From a virus, in the IMG/VR virus record IMGVR_UViG_3300028800_000159, positions 1 to 44,281 of that record: 44,281 nucleotides of DNA; one strand, given 5' to 3'. A program made the position numbers and the translations under genes. Numbering within the stretch: position 1 is the first letter of the stretch; each line of letters starts with the position of its first letter. Of the stretch, positions 36,563 to 44,281 are shown in pieces. The notes beneath the pieces are model-generated. The model worked only from the letters and a program-made list of their open reading frames with translations. It did no database searches and was not told where the DNA came from.

Positions 36563-38703
36563 GCGAGCCTCCTTCCTGCCCGGACGAAACCGGGATTGAA
36601 TGGCTGCGAACGAACAACAGGTGCGAAAACCGGGCCCTGAACCGCGGGAGTGGCCGCCGGCGCAGGCAGTGTGGGTACCTGCGCCGGCGCGACGGTCACG
36701 CGCTGGCTGGGTGCATCCGGGTTCGAAACCATCGAATTCTGGTCCCACGGCGCCGCCCAGGACGGTGGGCGCGCCCAGTTGAGGCGGGCGAGGCCGTGCA
36801 GGTGGGCGACGACATGCGTGCCGACCATCAGGTCGGTCGGCTCGTTGCGGTGCTGGCTGGTGTGCTTCCAGGTGCGGTTGGGCTGGCGGGTTTCGGCCAC
36901 CAGGCCCTCGAAGAAGATGTGCGGCTCGGCGTCGCTGCGCAGAGCGGCGGGAATGTGCACCGCGAAGGCGCCTTGCGCGGTGGCGAGCTGGCTGGCCAGC
37001 GCATCCTTGAACGTGTTGGCGTTGAACTGCGCGATCGGAACGGTGCCGCCGGCGGCCGCGTGGCGGTCGTGGCGCTGGGTGTCGGGCCGCACGGTGACCA
37101 GCGGCGGCGCGTTCGGTCCGCCGAGGCCCTTGGTCGGGATGACGTTCCAGGCCTCGCGGCCGTCGATGCGGGCGCGCAGTCCGAGCTTGCCCCGGGCCCG
37201 CCAACGTCGCCACGCCGCGTAGGCGTGCAGGGTCGTGCCCGGCGCGCCGTAAGCGTCGAAGCCGGCGCCGCGGATGTGCATGACGCGGCCGGTGCCGTCG
37301 GACAGCGGGAACGCGGCGGTGACCAGGTGGCCGACCAGCTTGTCCCAGTCGGCGGCACTGGTGGTGGGCTCTGCGGCGATGGTTTCGGTGGCGATCACCC
37401 AGGACTCGGAGCCCTCACCCCAGCCCCGGAAGAGAAGTTCGAAGCGGTTGCCTTGCACGTCGACGAAACAGGTGATGAAGCGAACGCCATCCGGCACGAT
37501 GCCGAGCTTCAAGGCGGGTTCGGCGCGGTTGGCGATGTTCTCGGCGGTGAGCTGGTCGACCGCGCGCTTCGGTTCGTAGGCGAGGCCCCAGCGCTTGACG
37601 ATGACGGTCTTCAGGTTCTCGTCGTTGCCGCTCTGGGTGGCGTTGCGTTCCGCCTCGACCCGGGCGCGAGCGAGTTCGCCGATACCGCCGACCACCAGGG
37701 TGGACATGACGCCGACGATCCAGAAGCCGGCGAGCGGGCGCGCGACGGGATCTCCGGTGATGGTGCCGTCTTCGTCGATGGCCTGGCCTAGCGCGATCCA
37801 CACGCCGGCGGCGTTCATGGTGCGGCGAGCGCTGTCCTCGATCAGCGTGCCGCAGCTCGGGCAGAGCAGGCGCGCGGCGTCGCGGATTTCGTCGAGCGGC
37901 GCGTCGGAGGGATATTCGAGCGCCATGACGCGAACACCGAGCGGATGGGGAGAGCTCCATGCGTTGCAGTGTGGGCACGGCCAGTACCACAGGCGGCGAT
38001 CGCTGGCGGCGTATCCGCGCATGATGCCGGTGGTCCATTTGCTGTCGGCCATGCCGCCGGCACGGTCGGGATGGCTCAGGCGCAGCATCTTGCTGGAATC
38101 GCCGTAGGTGGACCGGCGCAGGTCGAGGATGCCGGCGACGTCGCCAAGGTTGCTGGCGTAGGCGTCTTCCTCATCGAGCACCAGGCGCGGGGCGCGCTTG
38201 CTGATGAGGTTGTTCGGCGCGGCCGGCAGGAATTGCACGGTCATGCTGCGGAAGCGCTTGAAGCCGAGGCTGTCATCGACCGGGCGGAGGCCAAGGCGCG
38301 CCTTCAACGTGGTTTCGTGGAGGTCGATCATCGGGTTGATCGCTTCCTTCACGTAACTTTCGAGCGCCGGCTCGGATTGCATGAACCACAGCATCGGAGC
38401 CGGGTCGATGTCGACGCTGTGGCCCAGCCAATTTTCGGCGCAGGCAGTCTTGGCACACTGGGCGGGGCCGACCATGACGACGGAACGGAATCGCGGATCG
38501 GTCAGCGCCTCCATGGGCGCCACGACGTAGGGGGCTTCGGCATGCTGCCAGCGGCCGACGTAACCACCGCCGGTATTGTTGAGCCAGCGCTTGGCGGCGG
38601 CCCATTCGGCAACGGTCATGCTGGCCGGCGGCGCGAAGGCCTGCAGCGCGTCGAAAACCAGCTCGCCGGCGTCGGCAAACGGGGCGTCAGACGGCAAGGG
38701 CAT
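36559..38703 (-). CDS. Terminase large subunit (lambda gpA-like), 714 aa
   Basis: Packages DNA and cuts the concatemer. ATPase motifs: Walker A-like GPAQCAKT (79-86) and Walker B LVLDEED (174-180); the MTVAEWAAAKRWLNNTGGGY start and SKMLRLSHPDRAGGMADSKW region are typical of the gpA family. The nuclease half (about 360-560) is present. A long Pro/Ala C-terminal tail (after about 660) is likely the portal-binding end. Start is ambiguous between ATG 38703 and 38715. It overlaps the small subunit stop by 17 bases. Confidence 0.88.
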   Translation of the reverse strand: MPLPSDAPFADAGELVFDALQAFAPPASMTVAEWAAAKRWLNNTGGGYVGRWQHAEAPYVVAPMEALTDPRFRSVVMVGPAQCAKTACAENWLGHSVDIDPAPMLWFMQSEPALESYVKEAINPMIDLHETTLKARLGLRPVDDSLGFKRFRSMTVQFLPAAPNNLISKRAPRLVLDEEDAYASNLGDVAGILDLRRSTYGDSSKMLRLSHPDRAGGMADSKWTTGIMRGYAASDRRLWYWPCPHCNAWSSPHPLGVRVMALEYPSDAPLDEIRDAARLLCPSCGTLIEDSARRTMNAAGVWIALGQAIDEDGTITGDPVARPLAGFWIVGVMSTLVVGGIGELARARVEAERNATQSGNDENLKTVIVKRWGLAYEPKRAVDQLTAENIANRAEPALKLGIVPDGVRFITCFVDVQGNRFELLFRGWGEGSESWVIATETIAAEPTTSAADWDKLVGHLVTAAFPLSDGTGRVMHIRGAGFDAYGAPGTTLHAYAAWRRWRARGKLGLRARIDGREAWNVIPTKGLGGPNAPPLVTVRPDTQRHDRHAAAGGTVPIAQFNANTFKDALASQLATAQGAFAVHIPAALRSDAEPHIFFEGLVAETRQPNRTWKHTSQHRNEPTDLMVGTHVVAHLHGLARLNWARPPSWAAPWDQNSMVSNPDAPSQRVTVAPAQVPTLPAPAATPAVQGPVFAPVVRSQPFNPGFVRAGRRLA

Positions 38704-39268
38704 GGTCCGTGGCATCGTCTTCGGTGTCCATGACGCGTGGCGGCTGGCGAAGGAACTCGGCGGCATCGCGGACGAATTGCTGCTGCAGCTCGGCCAGGCG
38801 GCGTTCGCGTTCGGTGCGGATGGCGGCTGGCCATCCGTCTTCGCGCGCCAACTGGCCGAGGAAGCCCCGCATGCCGCGACCGATGTCGCCGAACACCTTG
38901 GTCAGCAACTCGCTGACCTCGACCGTGGAGACGAGAGAGCGGGCTCGTTGCGCCTGGGCTAGGCGGAGGTCGTTGAGTTTCAGAGCCTTGATCTGATCGT
39001 CGAGAGACGGCTGCGGAGAGGACGGTTTGGCGGGCTCGGGACCAAACGGGAGGAGGAGCTGGGCGAGCTGCTCATCGCGCTCGGCCCGGCGATCGGCATC
39101 CTCCTGCTGGCGGGCGCGGAGGAAGGTGCAGACGTCGCGCGGGTCGAACTTGTAGGAGCGGCCGTTGGTGCCGCGCTCGCGCACCGGAAATTCTGGCCAA
39201 CGGTCAAGCCAGGCGGTCAACGTCGGCAGCGACGTTTTGAGGAAGTTGGCCAGCTCGCGCTTCGTCAT
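38687..39268 (-). CDS. Terminase small subunit (Nu1-like), 193 aa
   Basis: Recognises the packaging site. The N-terminal winged-helix DNA-binding part (MTKRELANFLKTSLPTLTAW) with a wing (VRERGTNGRSYKFDP), then a long helical region (ALKLNDLRLAQAQRARSLVS) that would dimerise, matching the Nu1/DUF1441-type layout. Start taken at ATG 39268; the longer frame adds 15 residues from non-ATG starts. Confidence 0.75.
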   Translation of the reverse strand: MTKRELANFLKTSLPTLTAWLDRWPEFPVRERGTNGRSYKFDPRDVCTFLRARQQEDADRRAERDEQLAQLLLPFGPEPAKPSSPQPSLDDQIKALKLNDLRLAQAQRARSLVSTVEVSELLTKVFGDIGRGMRGFLGQLAREDGWPAAIRTERERRLAELQQQFVRDAAEFLRQPPRVMDTEDDATDHALAV

Positions 39269-39401
39269 CAGCGGCGCGGCTGCAACCTCAGACGACAACA
39301 CCAACGACAACACAAACCTCTGTTCTAATTACACAAAATCCGCGCTCAACCGAGGTGCAAAATGCCCGTGGTTGGGTGGGGGGCTGGGAAGGACCCGCTG
39401 G
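39269..39401. other. Intergenic region before terminase small subunit, candidate cos site
   Basis: 133 bases without a gene, AT-richer than its surroundings, directly upstream of the small terminase gene. In lambda-type phages the cos site lies exactly here. On the minus strand it contains TGTTGTCGT twice at a spacing of 12 bases and an AT-rich TTTTGTGTAATTAGAA tract that might bend DNA or act as a promoter. The nick position cannot be seen. Confidence 0.35.
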
Positions 39402-40094
39402 CTAGCGGGCGGTTGCGATGGCCTCGGCCAGGCGGCGGCGGAAGGCGGCGGGCCACTCGGCACGGGCGACCTGCGCGACGCGGTCGCGGTAGTGCATGCG
39501 CGGCGTGTAGTGCGTGGTGGTCTCGAAGAGCGTGAGGCGAGTGAGGCCGTGGCCTTCACGACGCTGGAAGAAGCCGCCGATCTGCGCCTTGTTGCCGGGG
39601 GCGTTGGCCGGGAGATAGGCCACCGATTGCGAACTGGAAACAGCAGCGGCTGCCTTCTTGCTCCGCCTGGATGGCTTGGCCTGGCGGCCCAACGTCTTCA
39701 ACGTGCCGCGTGGGATATTGCCGAACTGGTCGAGCAGCAGGCCACGGCCCGGCAGCACCAGGGCGGTCGCTTGCTTGCGGGTGTTCTCAGCCGGCTCGCG
39801 CGTGCCTCCGATTTCCTCGTGCAGCAGATATTTCTGCTGGATCGGACGCACGGTGACGGTGGCGACCAGATGCTCGCGACTGGCGGCGAGAGCGCGCGGG
39901 GCGATGACGGCACGCGACGTGAACGGCGTTGGGCGGTCGAAGATTTCGCCCATGTGGGCGTTGATCGAATTGCCGGAGGACCGAGCGATGTCGTTCAAGG
40001 CACGCGCCGCCGCAAACGGTATCTGGCGACTGGCAACGACCTGCAGGGCGCGTTCCATGCGGCTGAAGTCGGTGCGGAGCGACAACTCGATCAT
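39402..40094 (-). CDS. Minor tail protein Z-like/tail completion protein, 230 aa
   Basis: The N-terminus (RALQVVASRQIPFAAARALN followed by DIARSSGNSI) matches the usual 'A.A.AIN..A' pattern of lambda gpZ-type tail completion proteins, and the C-terminal Arg-rich helices fit. It is placed before the terminase, away from the tail module, which is unusual. ATG 40094 overlaps the NusG-like stop by four bases, so the two are made together. Moderate certainty. Confidence 0.55.
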   Translation of the reverse strand: MIELSLRTDFSRMERALQVVASRQIPFAAARALNDIARSSGNSINAHMGEIFDRPTPFTSRAVIAPRALAASREHLVATVTVRPIQQKYLLHEEIGGTREPAENTRKQATALVLPGRGLLLDQFGNIPRGTLKTLGRQAKPSRRSKKAAAAVSSSQSVAYLPANAPGNKAQIGGFFQRREGHGLTRLTLFETTTHYTPRMHYRDRVAQVARAEWPAAFRRRLAEAIATAR

Positions 40095-40741
40095 GCGATG
40101 CGGATATCCGCCAGGGGTAGGGTGGTTTCGGTTTCGCGGCCGAAGATCGAGAGCAGCACGGTGACGCGACAGGGGGCCGGCATGGAGCGGACGCGGCCGA
40201 TCCAGGATGCGAACGGACCGTCCATGATCTCGACGACGACGCCTTCGGTCAGGGTTTTACGGGTGACCGCGCGCGGCGCCAGTTGGAGCGGGTCGGCGAG
40301 CAACTGCTGCATGATCGGCGTCGGCATCGTGATCGGAACCAGATCGGGCCGGCGCAGGATGTTGGCGATGCCTGGGGTGTCACGCAGGCTGCCCCATGGA
40401 TCGCGTTCGGCGTCGAACTGGATGAACAGGTAGCCCGGGAACAGCGGCTCGGTGACCTGGCTGTCGCGCGTGGCGCGAACCAACAGGCTGGGCTGGAAGG
40501 TCGGCCAGACCGGGATGTCTCGCGGAGGGTGGGCGATGCAGCGTAGGGCGCGGTGCAGGCCGCCAGGCTTCAGTGTTGCAAGGTGCCAATGATCGGGGGC
40601 TGTACCGGCTTCCGCACCGAGGGTGGTTGAACCACCCCGGCGCGTGTCGATGACGCCAGTGCCTATGCAATCACAATCGCGTCGGTCAAGCAGTTTTTCC
40701 TTGCATGTGCCGGTCTCACACCTGCTCACGGCTTGGCTCAC
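40091..40741 (-). CDS. NusG/RfaH-like transcription antiterminator, 216 aa
   Basis: Full NusG layout: an NGN domain (about 50-153; HWHLATLKPGGLHRALRCIA, LFPGYLFIQFD and SLRDTPGIANIL) followed by a KOW domain (about 166-216; LTEGVVVEIMDGPFASWIGR and VTVLLSIFGRETETTLPLAD). NusG proteins bind RNA polymerase behind the moving fork and modify pausing and termination; phage and RfaH-like paralogues act on specific operons. As first gene of the late operon it probably promotes read-through of the structural genes. Start is GTG 40741 with AAGGGA upstream; the first 45 residues, cysteine-rich (C8, C13, C23, C25), have no NusG counterpart and are odd. Confidence 0.8.
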   Translation of the reverse strand: MSQAVSRCETGTCKEKLLDRRDCDCIGTGVIDTRRGGSTTLGAEAGTAPDHWHLATLKPGGLHRALRCIAHPPRDIPVWPTFQPSLLVRATRDSQVTEPLFPGYLFIQFDAERDPWGSLRDTPGIANILRRPDLVPITMPTPIMQQLLADPLQLAPRAVTRKTLTEGVVVEIMDGPFASWIGRVRSMPAPCRVTVLLSIFGRETETTLPLADIRIA

Positions 40742-40936
40742 GGCTTAATCCCTTCATTCTACAGTCATATCTATCTAGCTGTGAGATGTGAGAGGTGTGA
40801 GAGAGGGGCGCTATATGAACGAAATCGCCTTAACGAGGGAATTCGGCGAAATCGTCTCACACCTCTCACACCCCTGCATTTCCGCGGCTTTGCGGTCTCA
40901 CGGCTTGTCTCACGGCTTTCTCACGGCTCACGGCTT
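40711..40936. repeat. Repeat array between helicase and NusG-like gene (candidate origin/leader)
   Basis: CTCACGGCTT occurs at 40725, 40737, 40897, 40909 and 40927, with a near copy at 40920, mostly at 11-12 base spacing. A related CTCACACC unit is at 40715, 40856 and 40864, and the reverse form TGTGAG is at about 40780-40802. TGTGAGAGGTGTGAGA (40787-40802) is a perfect 16-base inverted repeat of 40855-40870. Iterons of this kind next to a helicase gene suggest a replication origin. Confidence 0.6.
40756..40785 (-). promoter_or_regulatory. Candidate late promoter upstream of the NusG-like gene
   Basis: On the minus strand, -35 CTCACA (40785-40780) and -10 TAGAAT (40761-40756) are 18 bases apart; the -35 lies in the repeat array. 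AAGGGA follows and precedes GTG 40741 by about eight bases. The hexamers are moderate matches to sigma70. Confidence 0.4.
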
Positions 40937-42853
40937 TTCGGGCGGGCGCCATTCGGGATCCCAGGCCTCGCGAGGCAGCCAGATGGCCGTGCTGGGCGGC
41001 ATGCCGGGCTGAATTCGCACCCCGCCCGGCGAGACGATGGCGCCCGGTAATCGCTTCAGTTCCTGCACCCATCTGCCTTCCTGCAAACCGCGCTGGCCAC
41101 CGAACAGCGTGTGCAGCCATCGATGCGTGCGGCTCAGCCACAGGCCATCGCCAGGAGAGCCCCGGGGCGCGGGGCGCTTGCTGTATTTGTCGGGCGCCTC
41201 GTCCTTGGAGATCACCCGGATGCCGACACGCTCCAGGTAGTGGCCCGCAGCGCCACGATCCTCGATCCAGGTCGGATCGCTGTCGTGCTCAGGACGGCCC
41301 CAGGCGCGGTCTACGAGCGCGCCGATGGTCTCGACATCGGTGCTGCGGTCTTTCTGCACCAGTGACGAGGCCAGGAACTGCACGGCGCGCCGCGGGCCGC
41401 TGTCGGCCTCGACCTCATCGACGCGGCGCACATAGGCATCGAGGGCGACCACGCCATCGAGCGACTGGCGGTCGGTCGGCACGTCATCCTCGGTCAACAT
41501 CCACCAGCCCGCCAGCAACGCTCCGAACTGATCCATTTCGCGGGCGAGGCACCCGGTGCGGCCGAGCGCGGCACGGAACGCTTGCAGCGCTGCCTGATAG
41601 CGCGGCCAGGACGTCAGCACCCGCAGCCAGATCGACGGCGCCGCCGCGGCGGCCCGCGCGATCGCCGCCTCCATCGGCGCGCGATGATCGACGCCCGCCT
41701 CCGGAGTGCGCAATTCGACGATAGTGAAGCGCGCCTGGTGCTGCGGCTGCAGGTCCGGCGCGTTGATCGCCGCCATGGCCACCGAGGTCACCACGTCGAT
41801 GCGCCGCGCCTTGCCGTCGGCGGTGCCGCGCAACCCGCTGGTGCCGGCGCCGCTCGAGGCCGACAGCACGACGTCGATGAGGTTCTGCGCGGCCCGGCCG
41901 TCGCCGCGATCGGCGGACTCATCGAGCACCGCCGGCATCGAGGTGTTGTTGAGCGCACTTTCGATGCCGGCTTTGGTGGTGTCGGTGGAATAGACGTGCA
42001 TCGGGCAGCATGCGGAGAGCAGCTCGGCGAGCTTGCTCTTGCCGCTGCCGGCGCCGCCGGTAAGGAAGATGTTCGGCCGCCAGTTAGTGGCCGCGCCATA
42101 CAGCGCCGTGCCGAGCCAGCCCAAGGCCACGAATTCGCCGCCCGGGCGATCCAGCGTCCACAGCTCGCGAATATCGTCCTGCAGGCGGCGCCCGACTTCG
42201 GCTCCGGCGATCGCCGCATGCTCGATCGACAGCGGCTCGCCGTTCGGGGCCCGGGCACAGGGCGGTGCGTGGTGATCGACGGTCGCGGCCCAGATGGTGC
42301 CAGTGTCCTGGTCGCGGAATCCGGCACGGCGCCACGCGCCGCCGATCAGCACATAATCACCGACATGCACGACCGGTGCGCCGTCGCGGCCGCGCCAGAT
42401 GCCGGGCCTGCGGATCGGGCGGCTCGGGTCGTAGCCGCCGGCGTGGAAGCAGAGCTTCATCAGGTGTTCGCCGGCGGGCGCAGGGCGATAGTCGACGGTG
42501 ATGTCCTCGGAAACTTCGTTGCCGTTGCCGTCGGCGCTCTTGCGCTGGATCTTTTTCGGGAAATGCAGCTTCAGCCAGCCGATGTCGCCGCCGAACAACC
42601 CGGAGATGCCGCCGCGGCTGACCAGCTCGCGCGCATTCAGCACCCGGCGGAAGCCGGCCGGATTGAGAAAGTAGAAGGCGCCGTCTTCATCGTGGCCGAG
42701 CGGCAGCACCGGCGGATCGTCGTCGGGCGAGCGGCTCTTGTTGCCGCCCCTACCGCCGCCTTTCGACGCCCCGGCCGCGCCGCCATCGATCACCTGCAGG
42801 CCCTTCACTTCACGCGCGCCAACGATGCCCTCACGCACACGATCTTTGCTCAT
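40928..42853 (-). CDS. Replication helicase, P-loop NTPase (P4 alpha/DUF927-like), 641 aa
   Basis: Walker A GGAGSGKSK at 266-274 and Walker B PAVLDESAD at 307-315 within a helicase core (SKLAELLSACCPMHVYSTDT; AMAAINAPDLQPQHQARFTI). The N-terminal 200 residues and the C-terminal winged-helix-like region (RTHRWLHTLFGGQ; QEGRWVQELKRLPGAIVSPG) resemble P4-type alpha proteins, in which helicase and origin-binding parts are joined. The primase is separate here. Start ATG 42853 is coupled to the gene upstream; the iteron array begins at its stop. Confidence 0.75.
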   Translation of the reverse strand: MSKDRVREGIVGAREVKGLQVIDGGAAGASKGGGRGGNKSRSPDDDPPVLPLGHDEDGAFYFLNPAGFRRVLNARELVSRGGISGLFGGDIGWLKLHFPKKIQRKSADGNGNEVSEDITVDYRPAPAGEHLMKLCFHAGGYDPSRPIRRPGIWRGRDGAPVVHVGDYVLIGGAWRRAGFRDQDTGTIWAATVDHHAPPCARAPNGEPLSIEHAAIAGAEVGRRLQDDIRELWTLDRPGGEFVALGWLGTALYGAATNWRPNIFLTGGAGSGKSKLAELLSACCPMHVYSTDTTKAGIESALNNTSMPAVLDESADRGDGRAAQNLIDVVLSASSGAGTSGLRGTADGKARRIDVVTSVAMAAINAPDLQPQHQARFTIVELRTPEAGVDHRAPMEAAIARAAAAAPSIWLRVLTSWPRYQAALQAFRAALGRTGCLAREMDQFGALLAGWWMLTEDDVPTDRQSLDGVVALDAYVRRVDEVEADSGPRRAVQFLASSLVQKDRSTDVETIGALVDRAWGRPEHDSDPTWIEDRGAAGHYLERVGIRVISKDEAPDKYSKRPAPRGSPGDGLWLSRTHRWLHTLFGGQRGLQEGRWVQELKRLPGAIVSPGGVRIQPGMPPSTAIWLPREAWDPEWRPPEKP

Positions 42854-43125
42854 TTCGACAGATATCCCGTGCCGAGAGGTCGTTTCGTGTCAGGCGCCGG
42901 ATGGCAGGTTGCGCAGCACCAGGCATCGCCCGATCGCCACCAGTCGCGGCCGGAGCAAGATCCGCAGATGGCGCTTGGCCCGGGCTTACCGCCGATCGCC
43001 GGCCAACTCGGCGGCAACCGCGTGGAACCGGCAATGAAGGCGGGCCATTCGCCGCCCCGCGCCCCTTCGGTCGGGGCTGCCTCGTTCTTTGCACGAATAG
43101 CGCGGGCGGTGGCGCTCCTGGTCAT
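42850..43125 (-). CDS. Zinc-ribbon-like protein, 91 aa
   Basis: ATG 43125 overlaps the primase stop. The C-terminal half has ICGSCSGRDWWRSGDAWCCA followed by TCHP, giving two CxxC pairs, a likely zinc-binding ribbon. Such small proteins occur between primase and helicase genes and may bridge them at the origin. Residues 1-45 are basic and Ala/Gly rich. Role inferred from position. Confidence 0.65.
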   Translation of the reverse strand: MTRSATARAIRAKNEAAPTEGARGGEWPAFIAGSTRLPPSWPAIGGKPGPSAICGSCSGRDWWRSGDAWCCATCHPAPDTKRPLGTGYLSK

Positions 43126-44213
43126 CCCTCGACGCCTTGCAGGATGTCGTTCCAGTCCGCACCGGGCACGCGCGGCATCGCCCATTTCACCGTGCGGCCC
43201 TCGCCCATGTAGCGTTCGATGGCGGCCCGGCGGGCAGCGCGTTGCTTGCGGTAATCGTCCCATGCGCGTGCTGCCGGAGGCATATCGGGGGGCGGTGGGG
43301 GATCATTGTCGAAGGCCAGCAGCACCGTGGTCACCGCAGGCGGCAGGGCGAGCGCGCGCAGGCCGCCAAGCGACACGGCGGACACCACGCGGAACTCCGG
43401 GCACGCGATCGCCACCGACAGCGCCGTCTCGATGCCCTCGGCGATGGCGATGGTGTCGCCGATCGGCGCCTCGCGCAGCGGCTTGCCGGAGGCGCCGCGC
43501 CACAACGGAATGAAACCGTCGCCGATGCGGCCGAGCACTTTCTTCGGCACATCGAGCGGCGCCTTGATCCAGCGATCGCCGGCGCGCGCCAACCAGGTGC
43601 GATGCGTGGCCACGTGCACGCCGGCGGAGCTGTTCACCGCTGCGACCATGGCGTCCCACTTGCGACCGCTCTCGACGTTCCAGAGTGCCGGGTGGTAACG
43701 CAGAGCGCGCGGCTGGCGGCCGAGCTCGGCCAGGTCGATGCCGCGCCCCTGCAGATAGGCCGCGACCGGCGTGCCGGCGAGCTTCGGCTGGGCGTTCAGC
43801 CACATCGCCTGCGCGGCGCGGCGCTTCTGCTCATCCTGCTCGGCGGCCGCGGCGGGATCGTCCGGCGGAGCGGCCGGGCGGGTCGGCGTGGGCTGCTTCC
43901 GATCGCTCCAGCCGAGCCAGGACAGCGCCCAGTCGATAGCGTTGCCGATGTCTCCGGCATAGCGGCAGCGGGCGACCAGGTCGAGGGCGTCGCCGCCGTC
44001 CACGCGGCCATTATGGTCGACCCACACGCCGGCGCGCTCGCCATGCAGCTCGACAGCCAGGGAGCCGCCTGCCTCGCCGGCGATCGACCCGGCGCGCCAC
44101 TGGCGGCCGTCGCGATGACCGCCAGGCAGCAGGTCGCGGCACAGCGCCTCGGCACGTCGCGCCAGCTCGTGCGCGATCTCGGATGGCTCAGGCCCTTTGC
44201 GGGCCTGGTTCAT
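43122..44213 (-). CDS. Toprim primase-like protein, 363 aa
   Basis: Makes RNA primers for phage replication. The Toprim motifs are IAIAEGIETAL (Glu259) and VLLAFDND (Asp302, Asp304); the region before (KAPLDVPKKVLGRIGDGFIP) matches DnaG-like phage primases. The N-terminus has no intact CHC2 zinc finger. Start ATG 44213. It contains the circular junction and overlaps its upstream neighbour by four bases. An amino-acid polymorphism at codon 30 (Pro/Ser) appears between the two copies. Confidence 0.85.
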   Translation of the reverse strand: MNQARKGPEPSEIAHELARRAEALCRDLLPGGHRDGRQWRAGSIAGEAGGSLAVELHGERAGVWVDHNGRVDGGDALDLVARCRYAGDIGNAIDWALSWLGWSDRKQPTPTRPAAPPDDPAAAAEQDEQKRRAAQAMWLNAQPKLAGTPVAAYLQGRGIDLAELGRQPRALRYHPALWNVESGRKWDAMVAAVNSSAGVHVATHRTWLARAGDRWIKAPLDVPKKVLGRIGDGFIPLWRGASGKPLREAPIGDTIAIAEGIETALSVAIACPEFRVVSAVSLGGLRALALPPAVTTVLLAFDNDPPPPPDMPPAARAWDDYRKQRAARRAAIERYMGEGRTVKWAMPRVPGADWNDILQGVEG

Positions 44214-44281
44214 GCGGCTTCCTCAAAAGAGCGGCCGCTCGACTTACTCTGGCTTTGGGGCGAGCCGGCCGCGAGTTTGGA
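44114..44281. repeat. Terminal direct repeat, right copy
   Basis: Second copy of 1-168, two mismatches (44126, 44242). It holds the first 33 codons of the primase gene and the last 24 codons of the 95-residue gene (minus strand, 44210 onward), which is complete at 97-384. Confidence 0.9.

Noticed and set aside
40711-40936. CRISPR-like array
   Set aside because: Units are 8-10 bases with 7-12 base spacing and include inverted copies; there are no spacer-length unique segments and no cas genes.
41582-43513. 643-residue plus-strand frame over the replication genes
   Set aside because: Shadow of helicase and primase, whose catalytic motifs are intact on the minus strand.

Overview
This window reads as one complete, circularly closed genome of a temperate contractile-tailed phage (myovirus morphotype) from a GC-rich host. 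Bases 1-168 recur at 44114-44281 with two mismatches, so the unique circle is about 44,113 bp and the break falls inside the primase gene. GC-rich codon use, a P4-type integrase, an alphaproteobacterial style of Cro/CI pair and MT-A70/ParB-like accessory genes suggest an alphaproteobacterial host, perhaps Acetobacteraceae-like. The host is inference: no tRNA or host flank is present. LAYOUT. (1) 2426 leftwards through the circle junction to 40928 (minus strand): early replication operon of stop/start-overlapping genes, ending in a Toprim primase, a zinc-ribbon protein and a P-loop helicase. (2) 2603-4160: lysis/lysogeny switch. A membrane-anchored WYL-like protein (+), Cro-like protein (-) and CI-like S24 repressor (+), with near-identical palindromic operators on BOTH sides of cI, each inside the -35/-10 spacer of a divergent promoter (lambda-like PR and PL). 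(3) 4159-8840 (+): PL operon of small proteins, an MT-A70 methyltransferase, a ParB-like protein, a protein with an N-terminal QLSLF clamp-binding motif, and an AlpA-type excisionase. (4) 8841-10286: hairpins, a direct repeat and the tyrosine integrase. (5) 10345-12083 (-): AT-richer lysogenic-conversion ('moron') segment with a SAM methyltransferase, two small proteins and a serine-recombinase-like protein that has lost its catalytic serine. (6) 40741 down to 12575 (-): one long late operon that opens with a NusG-like antiterminator, then a gpZ-like protein, lambda-type packaging and head genes (TerS, TerL, W, B, S49 protease, scaffold, D, E, FII), Mu-type contractile tail genes (L sheath, M tube, frameshifted chaperone, tape measure, N, P, 45-48), fibre genes, a lysis cassette (XhlA-like, GH108 endolysin, holin, lipoprotein) and a terminal fibre/enzyme block: a papain-fold protein, a fibre with a Sec signal peptide, an FN3/lectin protein and a GH5-like glycosidase. 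An intrinsic terminator at 12345-12376 closes it. HOW IT WORKS TOGETHER. CI would hold both early promoters off in the lysogen. Induction would release replication genes leftwards and accessory/excision genes rightwards. A repeat-dense region (40711-40936) between helicase and NusG-like gene is the best origin candidate and also the leader of the late operon, so a phage NusG paralogue may license read-through of about 28 kb of late genes. The most notable points are that NusG-like late regulator with its repeats, the double CI operator set, the signal-peptide fibre plus glycosidase block, the catalytically dead recombinase-like protein and the -1 frameshift at a GGGTTTT slippery site. Most long plus-strand open frames over the late operon are antisense shadows of GC-rich genes and are not annotated.
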